From Sulfurovum sp. (GTDB lineage: Bacteria > Campylobacterota > Campylobacteria > Campylobacterales > Sulfurovaceae): a stretch of 7,498 bases of DNA. The stretch covers positions 1-7,498 of the forward strand of contig DQVJ01000243.1 in the NCBI GenBank assembly GCA_015661795.1. Direction: 5' to 3'. Below the pieces are notes generated by a model. The model had not been told where the DNA came from, made no database searches, and saw only the letters and a list, made by a program, of their open reading frames with translations. Positions 1 through 5,785 of this stretch are shown here, piece by piece (the first letter of the stretch is position 1; each line of letters starts with the position of its first letter). A program made the position numbers and the translations under genes.

Positions 1-992
1 AATGTTGTAGGGTTTACTTTCATTAGCATAGTCATATAAGCAATATGTCGTGCCATAATCATGATACGACGTCTTACTTCATTGACATCATGTAGGGTAT
101 CAAAAGTACGACTGATACCTATGGACTTTCTTGCACTTTTAATACTGATTCCTTCACCACATGTACCAGTAATACGCTTATAGAGTTGCATACCAGGTTT
201 GTTCCATGAAAAAAAAAGAGATTTATGTTTTTTTACATCTCCTAAAGTAGATATATGATGCTTACGGAGTCTTTTTTGAAAGCTTTTACCTATACCGGGG
301 AAATCTTGAATAGGTATATTTTCAATATAGTGTTCTATATCTTTAACTTCAAAAACGCCATAGGGTTTGGCAGATTCTGTTGCAAGTTTAGCAATCCATT
401 TTGCCTTTGCAATACCTATGGACACAGGAATATCAAAATAATTCAATATTTTAGACTGTAACTCTTTTGCAAAACCATATACTTCATTATCTTTTTTCCA
501 TCCACTAAGGTCTGCAAAAAATTCATCTATACTGTACTGTTCAACTTGAGGAATATGTGCTATCATAAATGCATGTATTTGGTGAGATAATTTATGGTAC
601 AGCGGGTAATTAGAAGGAACCACAGTCATCTTGGGACAAAGATGCAGTGCTTTTGCTAAAGGCATAGCTGTTTTTACACCCTGTGCTCTTGCTTCATAAC
701 TTGCGGTAGTCACAATACCTCGTATTTTTTTACGTCCATTTATCTCATCTATAAAATAATTCTCAAAAGTTTTCTTTTTATTTCTATGAGGATTTACCTT
801 GTTGTCACTATAAAATACGGGTGTTACAAATGCCCCTGTATTTTCATGCATTAGTTTTATAAAGGTACGTTTTTTGTTAAATATCTCAAGATTACTTCTG
901 CTGCCTATACACATAGGAATACCTTTAAGTTTAGGGTTCACACTACGTTCGGCTGAAGCAAAAAAACTGTCTATATCTATATGAAGAAACAT
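1..992 (-). CDS. dinB: Y-family DNA polymerase (DNA polymerase IV / DinB-like), 3' end cut by window edge
   Basis: This gene encodes a translesion DNA polymerase that copies damaged templates. Translating the minus strand from the ATG at 992-990 gives 330 codons with no stop before the window edge. The N-terminus MFLHIDIDSFFASAER is the Y-family palm motif, with metal-binding Asp6 and a predicted steric-gate Phe11. TTASYEARAQGVKTAMP (about 95-111) is the next conserved block, and YSIDEFF (153-159) carries catalytic Asp156 and Glu157. SIGIAKAKWIAKLATESAKP (191-210) and the helix-hairpin-helix DFPGIGKSF (230-238) mark the thumb, and the little-finger domain has begun at the cut. Compared with E. 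coli DinB, about 55 extra residues lie between strand GIPMCIGSRSN and RGIVTT. There is no clear Shine-Dalgarno sequence before the ATG. The protein could be named DinB or a more general Y-family polymerase; it is not a UmuC with its partner UmuD nearby. The family call is firm and the subfamily is less so. Confidence 0.9.
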   Translation of the reverse strand, partial: MFLHIDIDSFFASAERSVNPKLKGIPMCIGSRSNLEIFNKKRTFIKLMHENTGAFVTPVFYSDNKVNPHRNKKKTFENYFIDEINGRKKIRGIVTTASYEARAQGVKTAMPLAKALHLCPKMTVVPSNYPLYHKLSHQIHAFMIAHIPQVEQYSIDEFFADLSGWKKDNEVYGFAKELQSKILNYFDIPVSIGIAKAKWIAKLATESAKPYGVFEVKDIEHYIENIPIQDFPGIGKSFQKRLRKHHISTLGDVKKHKSLFFSWNKPGMQLYKRITGTCGEGISIKSARKSIGISRTFDTLHDVNEVRRRIMIMARHIAYMTMLMKVNPTT

Positions 993-998
993 ACTAAA

Positions 999-1039
999 AG
1001 TATAATAAAATATATCATTTCCTCATAAAAAACTGTCAA
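999..1039 (-). promoter_or_regulatory. Possible promoter region of the Y-family polymerase gene
   Basis: On the minus strand a perfect -35 hexamer TTGACA lies at 1039-1034. Candidate -10 hexamers follow: TATATT at 1014-1009 (19-base spacer, longer than ideal) and TATACT at 1004-999. The latter would start transcription at or within a base or two of the ATG. All are AT-rich matches that could arise by chance in this composition, so the assignment is tentative. Confidence 0.3.
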
Positions 1040-1074
1040 ATTGTCATAATAGTTTAAAGAAAAGATAAATAATG

Positions 1075-1080
1075 TATAAT
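1075..1080 (+). promoter_or_regulatory. -10 element TATAAT upstream of the 155-residue protein gene
   Basis: A perfect TATAAT sits 22 bases before the ATG at 1103 and would give a start near 1087, with a short leader that still contains the Shine-Dalgarno AAAGGGG at 1091-1097. No convincing -35 element is seen 16-18 bases upstream, which is usual for the main sigma factor in Campylobacterota. Confidence 0.45.
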
Positions 1081-1102
1081 ATATTCAAAAAAAGGGGATT
1101 CA

Positions 1103-1570
1103 ATGGCAGGCGTATTAAATAGTCTATTGGGTAAAAAAACCAAAAAGAAGAAAATAGATGCACCAGGTAGAACTTTTAAGAAAATCATTACTGGCAAATA
1201 TTTTGGTTCTGAATATGACAATGCGGATACTGAGCGTGTTCAAGAGCTAAAACAGAAAAAAATAGACCAAATTAAAGAATTGAACCTTCAACCAATGTTT
1301 ACAAGATACTTTTACCGTGAGGATGTTGAAGATTATACTTCTGCACAGCCAATCTCTGTTCATGTTGTCTTCCAAAAAGAAGTCTCTCCGGAAAACCATA
1401 ATATGGTTCATGTGACTGAACTTTCTTTTATTGTCAAATATGAAGAGTTTGAAGAGTTTGAACAAATGGCAGGTGTCAGTTTATTTCATGATTTTAGGCA
1501 GTTGTCTTATGAAGAAACTCCCGATACATTTGTAGGTAGAGACAGAAGGTCAGACGAAAGAGATTTGTAA
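1103..1570 (+). CDS. Uncharacterised 155-residue protein
   Basis: I do not recognise this protein. The start is well supported by a strong Shine-Dalgarno (AAAGGGG) six bases before the ATG and a TATAAT just upstream. It has no signal peptide and no membrane segment, so it is probably cytoplasmic. The N-terminus is a short hydrophobic stretch (MAGVLNSLLG) followed by a very basic run GKKTKKKK at 10-17, then a charged helical region (about 40-62). The middle (about 65-115) reads as alternating strands, for example PISVHVVFQKEV and VTELSFIVKY. A repeated acidic patch EEFEEFE falls at about 114-120, and the charged tail ends GRDRRSDERDL. The basic head could contact nucleic acid or membrane lipids, but that is only a guess. 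It is transcribed alone, divergently from the polymerase gene and convergently with tRNA-Ser. Its codon use looks like its neighbours, with no sign of transfer. Confidence 0.75.
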   Translation: MAGVLNSLLGKKTKKKKIDAPGRTFKKIITGKYFGSEYDNADTERVQELKQKKIDQIKELNLQPMFTRYFYREDVEDYTSAQPISVHVVFQKEVSPENHNMVHVTELSFIVKYEEFEEFEQMAGVSLFHDFRQLSYEETPDTFVGRDRRSDERDL

Positions 1571-1629
1571 CTACATAAATTCATATAGATATATTGAAAG
1601 AATTAAATAGAGATTATAGTGAAGTAAAG

Positions 1630-1720
1630 TGGCGGACAAGGAGGGATTCGAACCCTCGGTAATCGTGAGACTACACGCCCTTAGCAGGGGCGCGGATTCA
1701 GCCAACTCTCCCACTTGTCC
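1630..1720 (-). tRNA. tRNA-Ser (anticodon GCU)
   Basis: The minus strand folds as a complete class II tRNA of 91 bases including an encoded CCA. The acceptor stem GGACAAG pairs with CTTGTCC, followed by discriminator G and CCA. The anticodon stem CGCCC/GGGCG encloses the loop CTGCTAA, giving anticodon GCT (plus-strand 1683-1685), which reads the AGC and AGU serine codons. The long variable arm (GTAGT/ATTAC with one G-U pair) is the serine hallmark. The T arm is GAGGG-TTCGAAT-CCCTC. It is a single tRNA gene, not part of a cluster, and a -10 element lies just upstream at 1745-1740 on the same strand. No terminator hairpin is visible downstream. Confidence 0.97.
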
Positions 1721-1737
1721 ATGTTGTTTTGTGAGTG

Positions 1738-1749
1738 GGATTATAATCC
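1738..1749. promoter_or_regulatory. Palindromic -10 element, possible bidirectional promoter (tRNA-Ser and small membrane protein)
   Basis: GGATTATAATCC is a perfect 12-base palindrome that carries TATAAT on both strands (1742-1747 on plus, 1745-1740 on minus). On the minus strand it lies 19 bases upstream of the tRNA 5' end, a sensible distance for a tRNA promoter with a leader of about a dozen bases. On the plus strand it would start transcription near 1754, about 68 bases before the ATG at 1822. Good -35 matches are not evident in either direction. Confidence 0.5.
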
Positions 1750-1821
1750 ATTTGCCTTAAATGAAAGCTTAAAAAAAGAGATTTACAGTATTATTTTAAA
1801 AAATAACTTGAAGGACCGTTT

Positions 1822-1944
1822 ATGCTTCAAAAGCTTGCACCACTTATTGTACTTGCACTTTTTGCTGGAGGTGTCTACCTTATGATGCAAGGTATGAACA
1901 ATGCTATTGAAATGACCAAAGAAAAAAAAGAAATTAAAAAGTAG
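1822..1944 (+). CDS. Small single-pass membrane protein, 40 residues
   Basis: The reading frame MLQKLAPLIVLALFAGGVYL continues to a lysine-rich end (KEKKEIKK) and a TAG at 1942-1944. The Shine-Dalgarno AAGGA at 1811-1815 is six bases from the ATG, a good spacing. Residues about 5-22 are a single hydrophobic helix. The short, strongly basic C-terminus suggests that this end faces the cytoplasm by the positive-inside rule. There is no signal-peptidase or lipobox motif. The gene fills the space between tRNA-Ser and pyrF, and its last 11 bases overlap the end of pyrF on the other strand. I do not recognise a family. The good ribosome site, clean hydrophobic segment and upstream -10 argue for a real small gene. 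Confidence 0.65.
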   Translation: MLQKLAPLIVLALFAGGVYLMMQGMNNAIEMTKEKKEIKK

Positions 1945-2626
1945 AAATCACTTTTAATATTTGATTCACTTTTGCTTGTGGACTATCATTGGTATAGATA
2001 GGTCGTCCTATGACAGGATAGTCAACACTTTCTTGATATGCAAGTTCAAGTGTGGCTACACGTTGTTGATCCCCCGCATTTTCACCAAAAGGGCGTATGC
2101 CTGGACAAAGTGTTATAAAATCATCAGAAGTTACTCTTTTAATATCCCTACTCTCAAAAGTTGAACAAACCACGCCATCCAAACCATTTTCATAAGACAT
2201 TTTTGCAAATTGTACTGCTTTTTCTTGAATGCTTTTTTCATATACTTTTTGGAAATTTTCTTCATCAAATGATGTAAGTGCGGTGACTGCCAAAACCATA
2301 GGGCGTTTTTGATAGTTTGAAAGTCTTTGCATTACAGTTTTCATAGCTACAGGACCTGCAGAGGCATGGATGTTAAACATGTCGATACCCAATTTTGTTA
2401 TCTCTTCAGCTGCATCTGCCATCGTATTAGGAATATCGTAGAGCTTTAAATCCAAAAAAATTTTAAATTCAGGATTAATCATTTTAAGCGTTTCTATAAA
2501 CGATTTTCCATCACGAATGTAGGCACGAAAACCTACTTTGAGCCATATATTATGGTCTTTCAATGATTGAGCAAGTGCAAGGTTTTCTTTTTCCGAAGGT
2601 AAATCAAGTGCAACACATAATTCCAT
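1934..2626 (-). CDS. pyrF: Orotidine 5'-phosphate decarboxylase
   Basis: PyrF carries out the last step of de novo UMP synthesis, removing CO2 from orotidine 5'-monophosphate in the cytoplasm. The 230-residue protein has the usual bacterial length. VALDLP (5-10) supplies substrate-binding Asp8 and LKVG (29-32) supplies Lys30. The catalytic DLKLYDIPNT at 59-68 contains Asp59, Lys61 and Asp64. The phosphate-binding end of the barrel is seen in CPGIRPFG (174-181), DQQR (186-189) and VIGRPI (205-210, Arg208). The frame is open further upstream to 2818, but the extra 64 residues lie antisense to the cyclophilin gene and do not resemble PyrF. The ATG at 2626-2624 has the Shine-Dalgarno AGGGG eight bases ahead and is the right start. 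It is divergent from the cyclophilin gene and is not in a pyrimidine operon here. A U-rich stretch follows its stop, without a stem. Confidence 0.96.
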   Translation of the reverse strand: MELCVALDLPSEKENLALAQSLKDHNIWLKVGFRAYIRDGKSFIETLKMINPEFKIFLDLKLYDIPNTMADAAEEITKLGIDMFNIHASAGPVAMKTVMQRLSNYQKRPMVLAVTALTSFDEENFQKVYEKSIQEKAVQFAKMSYENGLDGVVCSTFESRDIKRVTSDDFITLCPGIRPFGENAGDQQRVATLELAYQESVDYPVIGRPIYTNDSPQAKVNQILKVISTF

Positions 2627-2650
2627 ATCACTAACCCCTAAATAAATATT

Positions 2651-2664
2651 GGTATAATAATACC
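2651..2664. promoter_or_regulatory. Symmetric -10 region between pyrF and the cyclophilin gene
   Basis: GGTATAATAATACC contains the inverted arms GGTAT and ATACC. It gives TATAAT on the plus strand (2653-2658) and TATTAT on the minus strand (2662-2657). The plus element would start transcription near 2665, ahead of the AAGGA ribosome site of the cyclophilin gene. The minus element would give pyrF a leader of about 24 bases holding its AGGGG site. The gap is only 67 bases, so both promoters must lie here or overlap coding sequence. No strong -35 is seen. Confidence 0.5.
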
Positions 2665-2693
2665 CTAAAATCAATAAACAAGGACTAAACACA

Positions 2694-3212
2694 ATGTTTG
2701 GAAAAGAATCAAAAAGATACGACATTCCCGCGGATGTCATGGAAACATACCAATATGCAAAAATCAACACAAGTAAAGGAACAATTTGGGTAAAACTATA
2801 TCCCAATGATGCACCCAATACAGTAGCAAACTTTGCACATTTGGCAAATGAAGGTTTTTATAATGGACTTAAGTTTCATAGAGTTATAGAAGGTTTTATG
2901 GCGCAAGGAGGCTGTCCACACTCAAAAGACAACCCAGCAATGGCAGGTACTGGTGGACCAGACTGGCAGATAGACTGTGAAACAGATACAAGTAGTGAAC
3001 CACATAGACGTGGTACACTTTCTATGGCTCATGCTGGTCCTAATACAGGGGGAAGCCAGTTTTTCATTACTTTTGTACCTACACCTCACCTAGATGGTGT
3101 ACATACAGTATTTGGTGCTATTGAAGAAGGTGATACTGATTCTTTTATGGTACTTGATAATATTGCACAAAATGATGATATTGAGTCCATTGAGATTTTA
3201 ACTTCTAAATAA
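2694..3212 (+). CDS. ppiB: Cyclophilin-type peptidyl-prolyl cis-trans isomerase, cytoplasmic
   Basis: This protein speeds the cis-trans flip of peptide bonds before proline during folding. It has 172 residues, a single cyclophilin domain from about residue 22 to the end, and no signal peptide, so it acts in the cytoplasm; the symbol is given on that basis. The active-site blocks are all visible: FHRVIEGFMAQGG (61-73) with Arg63, Phe68 and Gln71; GTLSMAHAGPNTGGSQFFIT (107-126) with Met111, Ala114, Gln122 and Phe124; and HLDGVHTVFG (132-141). His132 takes the place of the tryptophan that binds cyclosporin in human cyclophilin A, as is common in bacteria. The first 20 residues (MFGKESKRYDIPADVMETYQ) are a short extension before the first strand. 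AAGGA about ten bases before the ATG supports the start. It is followed 59 bases later by nadE on the same strand, with a small hairpin between. Confidence 0.95.
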   Translation: MFGKESKRYDIPADVMETYQYAKINTSKGTIWVKLYPNDAPNTVANFAHLANEGFYNGLKFHRVIEGFMAQGGCPHSKDNPAMAGTGGPDWQIDCETDTSSEPHRRGTLSMAHAGPNTGGSQFFITFVPTPHLDGVHTVFGAIEEGDTDSFMVLDNIAQNDDIESIEILTSK

Positions 3213-3225
3213 GTTTACTCTTTTT

Positions 3226-3243
3226 CTACCTCTCTAGAGGTAG
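3226..3243. other. Short perfect hairpin between the cyclophilin gene and nadE
   Basis: CTACCTC and GAGGTAG form a 7-base-pair stem (3226-3232 with 3237-3243) around a TCTA loop, starting 14 bases after the cyclophilin stop. No T-run follows it on either strand; the T-rich stretch lies before it on the plus strand. It therefore does not fit a standard intrinsic terminator. It could be a transcript-end stabiliser or processing signal, or chance. Confidence 0.4.
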
Positions 3244-3271
3244 AACACAAATATAAAATTGGGAATGATGT

Positions 3272-5167
3272 ATGTACGGATATTACAGAGTAGCAGCGGC
3301 AGTCAACAAAACAGTTGTAGCTAATCCTCATAAAAATGCTACAGAAGTTTTAGCACTCATTAAAGAAGCACATACAAAAGAGGTTTCTGTCATTGTATTT
3401 CCAGAGTTGACGCTTACAGGATACACTGCCAGTGATCTTCTAATGAACCAAACACTTATGGCTTCGCAAAATGACGCCTTTCAATATATATTAAAAAATA
3501 TTAAAGAAATTAATACTATTTCTGTTATCGGTTTGGCTGTTTTTGAGGCAGACAGGCTTTATAATTGTGCAACCATTATACAAAATGGCAAAGTGCTAGG
3601 TGTAGTCCCTAAATCCTATCTTCCAAATAAAAAAGAATTTTATGAAAAACGTCAGTTTACTACTGGACGTGATATTACTAGAACAACTGTTGACCTGTTA
3701 GATGTTGAAGTACCTTTTGGTGTGGATTTACTCTTTACAGATAAAAAAGACATGACCTTTGGAGTGGAAATATGTGAAGACCTTTGGGCTGTGACTCCAC
3801 CCTCAAATCATATGGCAAGTAACGGTGCCAATTTACTCTTTAATCTAAGTGCCAGTAATGAACTCATAGGTAAACATGAGTACCGTGAAGAGTTAGTACG
3901 TACACAAAGTGCTAGATGTATGGCTGCGTATGTATATTCTTCTGCTGGGGTTGGTGAAAGTACAACAGATACTATCTTTGGTGGACATGCAATCATCTGT
4001 GAATATGGTTCTACCCTTTTAGAAAACGAACGTTTTAGAATGGATTCTCATCTGATCACTGCAGATGTAGATTTGGAGCGTCTCAGATGGCTAAGAGTAA
4101 ATGAATCAAGTTATGGAGATACTAGACGTAAAAAAACAAGAGTCATTAAAGTAGATGACCTTCCAGAGCTTAGCACACTAGAACGTGATATTAACCAAAC
4201 GCCCTTTGTCCCTTCATGCTATGCTGATAAAAAACATAGATGTGATGAAATAGTCAACATACAAGCTCATGGGCTTATTAAGCGCATGAGTCATGCACAT
4301 ATCACAAAGGCAGTTATAGGCATAAGTGGTGGACTTGACTCTACTCTTGCCCTGCTCTCTACTCACAGGGCTTATGAGATAATGGGATGGGACTATAAAG
4401 ATATTATAGCAGTTACAATGCCAGGATTTGGTACTACTACACGTACCAAGTCTAATGCTGTAGAGCTTTGTGAAGCGTTGGGTGTGACATTAAAAACCAT
4501 AGATATCAGCGATATCTCACTCAATCAGTTTGAAGCTATAGAACATGATAAAGATGAGCATAGTGTGACGTATGAAAATGTACAGGCACGTGCGAGAACA
4601 ACTTTACTGATGAATATGGCAAATAAAGTAGCTGGACTTGTCATCGGTACTGGTGACCTAAGTGAAATAGCACTTGGTTGGTCTACCTATAACGGTGACC
4701 ATATGAGCATGTATGCCCTAAATTCAGGTATACCAAAAACACTCATCCAATATGTCATAGAGTATTATAAATCTAATGAAAAAATAGCTGACATTATAGA
4801 TGACATCTTGACAACACCTATAAGCCCAGAATTGCTTCCCCATAAGGGAGATGAGATAGTTCAAGAGACCGAAAGTATTGTTGGCCCTTATGAGCTGCAC
4901 GACTTCTTTTTGTACCATTTCATCAAGTATGGAGCAAAGCCGAAAAAGATACTATATTTAGCGTCTATAGCATTTAATACTAAATACGATGAAGATACTC
5001 TAACTCAGTGGTTAAATGTATTTTTACGCCGTTTTTTTACCCAACAGTTTAAGCGTTCATGTATGCCAGATGGACCTAAGGTGGGGACGATTTCTTTGAG
5101 TCCTCGGGCGGATTGGAAGATGGCTTCTGATGTAGATTTTGAAGTTTGGATGGAAGAGTTAAATTAG
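3272..5167 (+). CDS. nadE: Glutamine-dependent NAD+ synthetase (nitrilase + synthetase domains)
   Basis: NadE makes NAD+ from nicotinic acid adenine dinucleotide and ATP in the cytoplasm, using ammonia released from glutamine. The 631 residues hold two domains. The N-terminal nitrilase-fold glutaminase (about 5-290) shows the Glu-Lys-Cys triad: Glu45 in VFPELTLTGY, Lys114 in VVPKSYLPN, and Cys168 in GVEICEDLW. The C-terminal adenylating domain (about 325-600) has the PP-loop SGGLDST (352-358) and GTGDLSEIALGWSTYNGD (459-476). Overall it resembles the long Mycobacterium tuberculosis type (slightly shorter, at 631 residues) rather than the short ammonia-dependent enzyme. The start has GGGA seven bases ahead. 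Two other ATGs at 3265 and 3268 are out of frame. It may be co-transcribed with the upstream cyclophilin gene or have its own promoter in the 59-base gap, where none stands out. It ends 14 bases from the converging MOSC gene. Confidence 0.96.
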   Translation: MYGYYRVAAAVNKTVVANPHKNATEVLALIKEAHTKEVSVIVFPELTLTGYTASDLLMNQTLMASQNDAFQYILKNIKEINTISVIGLAVFEADRLYNCATIIQNGKVLGVVPKSYLPNKKEFYEKRQFTTGRDITRTTVDLLDVEVPFGVDLLFTDKKDMTFGVEICEDLWAVTPPSNHMASNGANLLFNLSASNELIGKHEYREELVRTQSARCMAAYVYSSAGVGESTTDTIFGGHAIICEYGSTLLENERFRMDSHLITADVDLERLRWLRVNESSYGDTRRKKTRVIKVDDLPELSTLERDINQTPFVPSCYADKKHRCDEIVNIQAHGLIKRMSHAHITKAVIGISGGLDSTLALLSTHRAYEIMGWDYKDIIAVTMPGFGTTTRTKSNAVELCEALGVTLKTIDISDISLNQFEAIEHDKDEHSVTYENVQARARTTLLMNMANKVAGLVIGTGDLSEIALGWSTYNGDHMSMYALNSGIPKTLIQYVIEYYKSNEKIADIIDDILTTPISPELLPHKGDEIVQETESIVGPYELHDFFLYHFIKYGAKPKKILYLASIAFNTKYDEDTLTQWLNVFLRRFFTQQFKRSCMPDGPKVGTISLSPRADWKMASDVDFEVWMEELN

Positions 5168-5181
5168 ATACCTCTACATCT

Positions 5182-5631
5182 TTACACTTCTTTAAGCACT
5201 TTTACTTCATTGCCAACAGCAACTTGCCCATAATCCATAGGACGCACAAATAGACCACGTTTTCCTTCTATGAGTTCAGGTATTTCTGGGGCGAAACCGT
5301 AGAGGTATCCATACGCTTCACACGGGCCTGTTACTTCTAATAAGGTCTCACCTATTTCAATGATGGAGCCTTTTTTTAGATGATACAAGTCTACATCTAC
5401 ATGGATATTTTCTAACAAAGCACCTTGGTCTATTACAAATTCAGCTTCTTCTATTAGGTCATAAGTAGTTTGACAAGTAAGCAACATGACTTGATCTTCA
5501 GAAGTTTCATAATGCATATCTCCTATGATACCATCAGGATCACAATCAAAATCATCACAGACCATACGGTGACCAGAACGCATCATTGAAGGCATCGTTA
5601 TATAAAGCGCTAAAACTTTTCCATTTGTCAT
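5182..5631 (-). CDS. Stand-alone MOSC-domain protein
   Basis: MOSC domains occur in molybdenum cofactor sulfurases and in small bacterial proteins thought to carry sulfur or bind molybdopterin. The 149-residue protein follows the MOSC pattern from end to end: GKVLALYI at the N-terminus, DGIIGDMH (33-40), QVMLLT (47-52), ENIHVDVDLYHLKKGSIIEIG (strands about 74-94), LLEVTGPCEAYGYL (97-110), RGLFV (125-129) and a closing GQVAVGNEV. Cys104 in the LEVTGPC motif is the residue expected to matter in this family. The frame opens six codons earlier at 5649, but the ATG at 5631-5629 has AAGGA (5643-5639) seven bases ahead, so I prefer it. No molybdopterin biosynthesis gene is adjacent, so the partner is unknown. 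The family assignment rests on motif order and is good but not certain; the molecular function is inferred. Confidence 0.75.
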   Translation of the reverse strand: MTNGKVLALYITMPSMMRSGHRMVCDDFDCDPDGIIGDMHYETSEDQVMLLTCQTTYDLIEEAEFVIDQGALLENIHVDVDLYHLKKGSIIEIGETLLEVTGPCEAYGYLYGFAPEIPELIEGKRGLFVRPMDYGQVAVGNEVKVLKEV

Positions 5632-5671
5632 ACTTAAATCCTTAAACATATTAAATTGGGTACGATACTAG

Positions 5672-5703
5672 CACAAATAGGATTAAAAACCTAAACATTT
5701 GTG
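5672..5703. repeat. Inverted repeat in the MOSC / 101-residue protein divergent region
   Basis: CACAAAT (5672-5678) is matched by ATTTGTG (5697-5703) across 18 bases, with a further inner pair AGG (5679-5681) and CCT (5690-5692). It lies about 40 bases upstream of the MOSC start and about 24 bases upstream of a candidate -10 for the plus-strand genes. It could be an operator for a dimeric regulator. A seven-base arm in such AT-rich DNA could also be chance. Confidence 0.35.
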
Positions 5704-5726
5704 ATATATAAGAATTTAACCAAACT

Positions 5727-5732
5727 TATACT
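5727..5732 (+). promoter_or_regulatory. Candidate -10 element for the 5786-7275 gene run
   Basis: TATACT matches five of six consensus positions and would start transcription near 5739, about 47 bases before the ATG at 5786. A second TATACT at 5760-5765 is nearly as good but would leave only a very short leader before the GAAGGA ribosome site. No -35 hexamer separates the two options. Confidence 0.3.
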
Positions 5733-5785
5733 AGAATGCTATCAAATAAATAAAGCATATATACTTTAAAAAATGAAGGAATAAA

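Noticed and set aside
255..461. Plus-strand open frame of 68 codons
   Set aside because: It lies antisense inside the Y-family polymerase gene, whose motifs are unmistakable; the translation is Phe/Asn/Ile-rich and looks like nothing.
1021..1050. TTGTCA / TGTCAAA motifs as a plus-strand -35 for the gene at 1103
   Set aside because: TTGTCA at 1041-1046 is 28 bases from the TATAAT at 1075, too far to act as a -35.
1247..1465. Minus-strand open frame of 72 codons
   Set aside because: Antisense shadow of the 155-residue protein gene, with low-complexity Phe/Lys composition and no ribosome site that stands out.
1560..1800. Possible integration site next to tRNA-Ser
   Set aside because: No integrase, no repeated tRNA 3' end and no compositional break were seen on either side.
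1961..2164. Plus-strand open frame of 67 codons
   Set aside because: Antisense to the pyrF coding region; no family features.
3808..3996. Minus-strand open frame within nadE, and a similar one at 4724-4918
   Set aside because: Both are shadows of nadE, which reads continuously with all its catalytic motifs.
5632..5649. Upstream ATG of the MOSC gene at 5649
   Set aside because: It lacks a ribosome site, whereas the ATG at 5631 has AAGGA at ideal spacing, which lies inside the longer frame's first codons.
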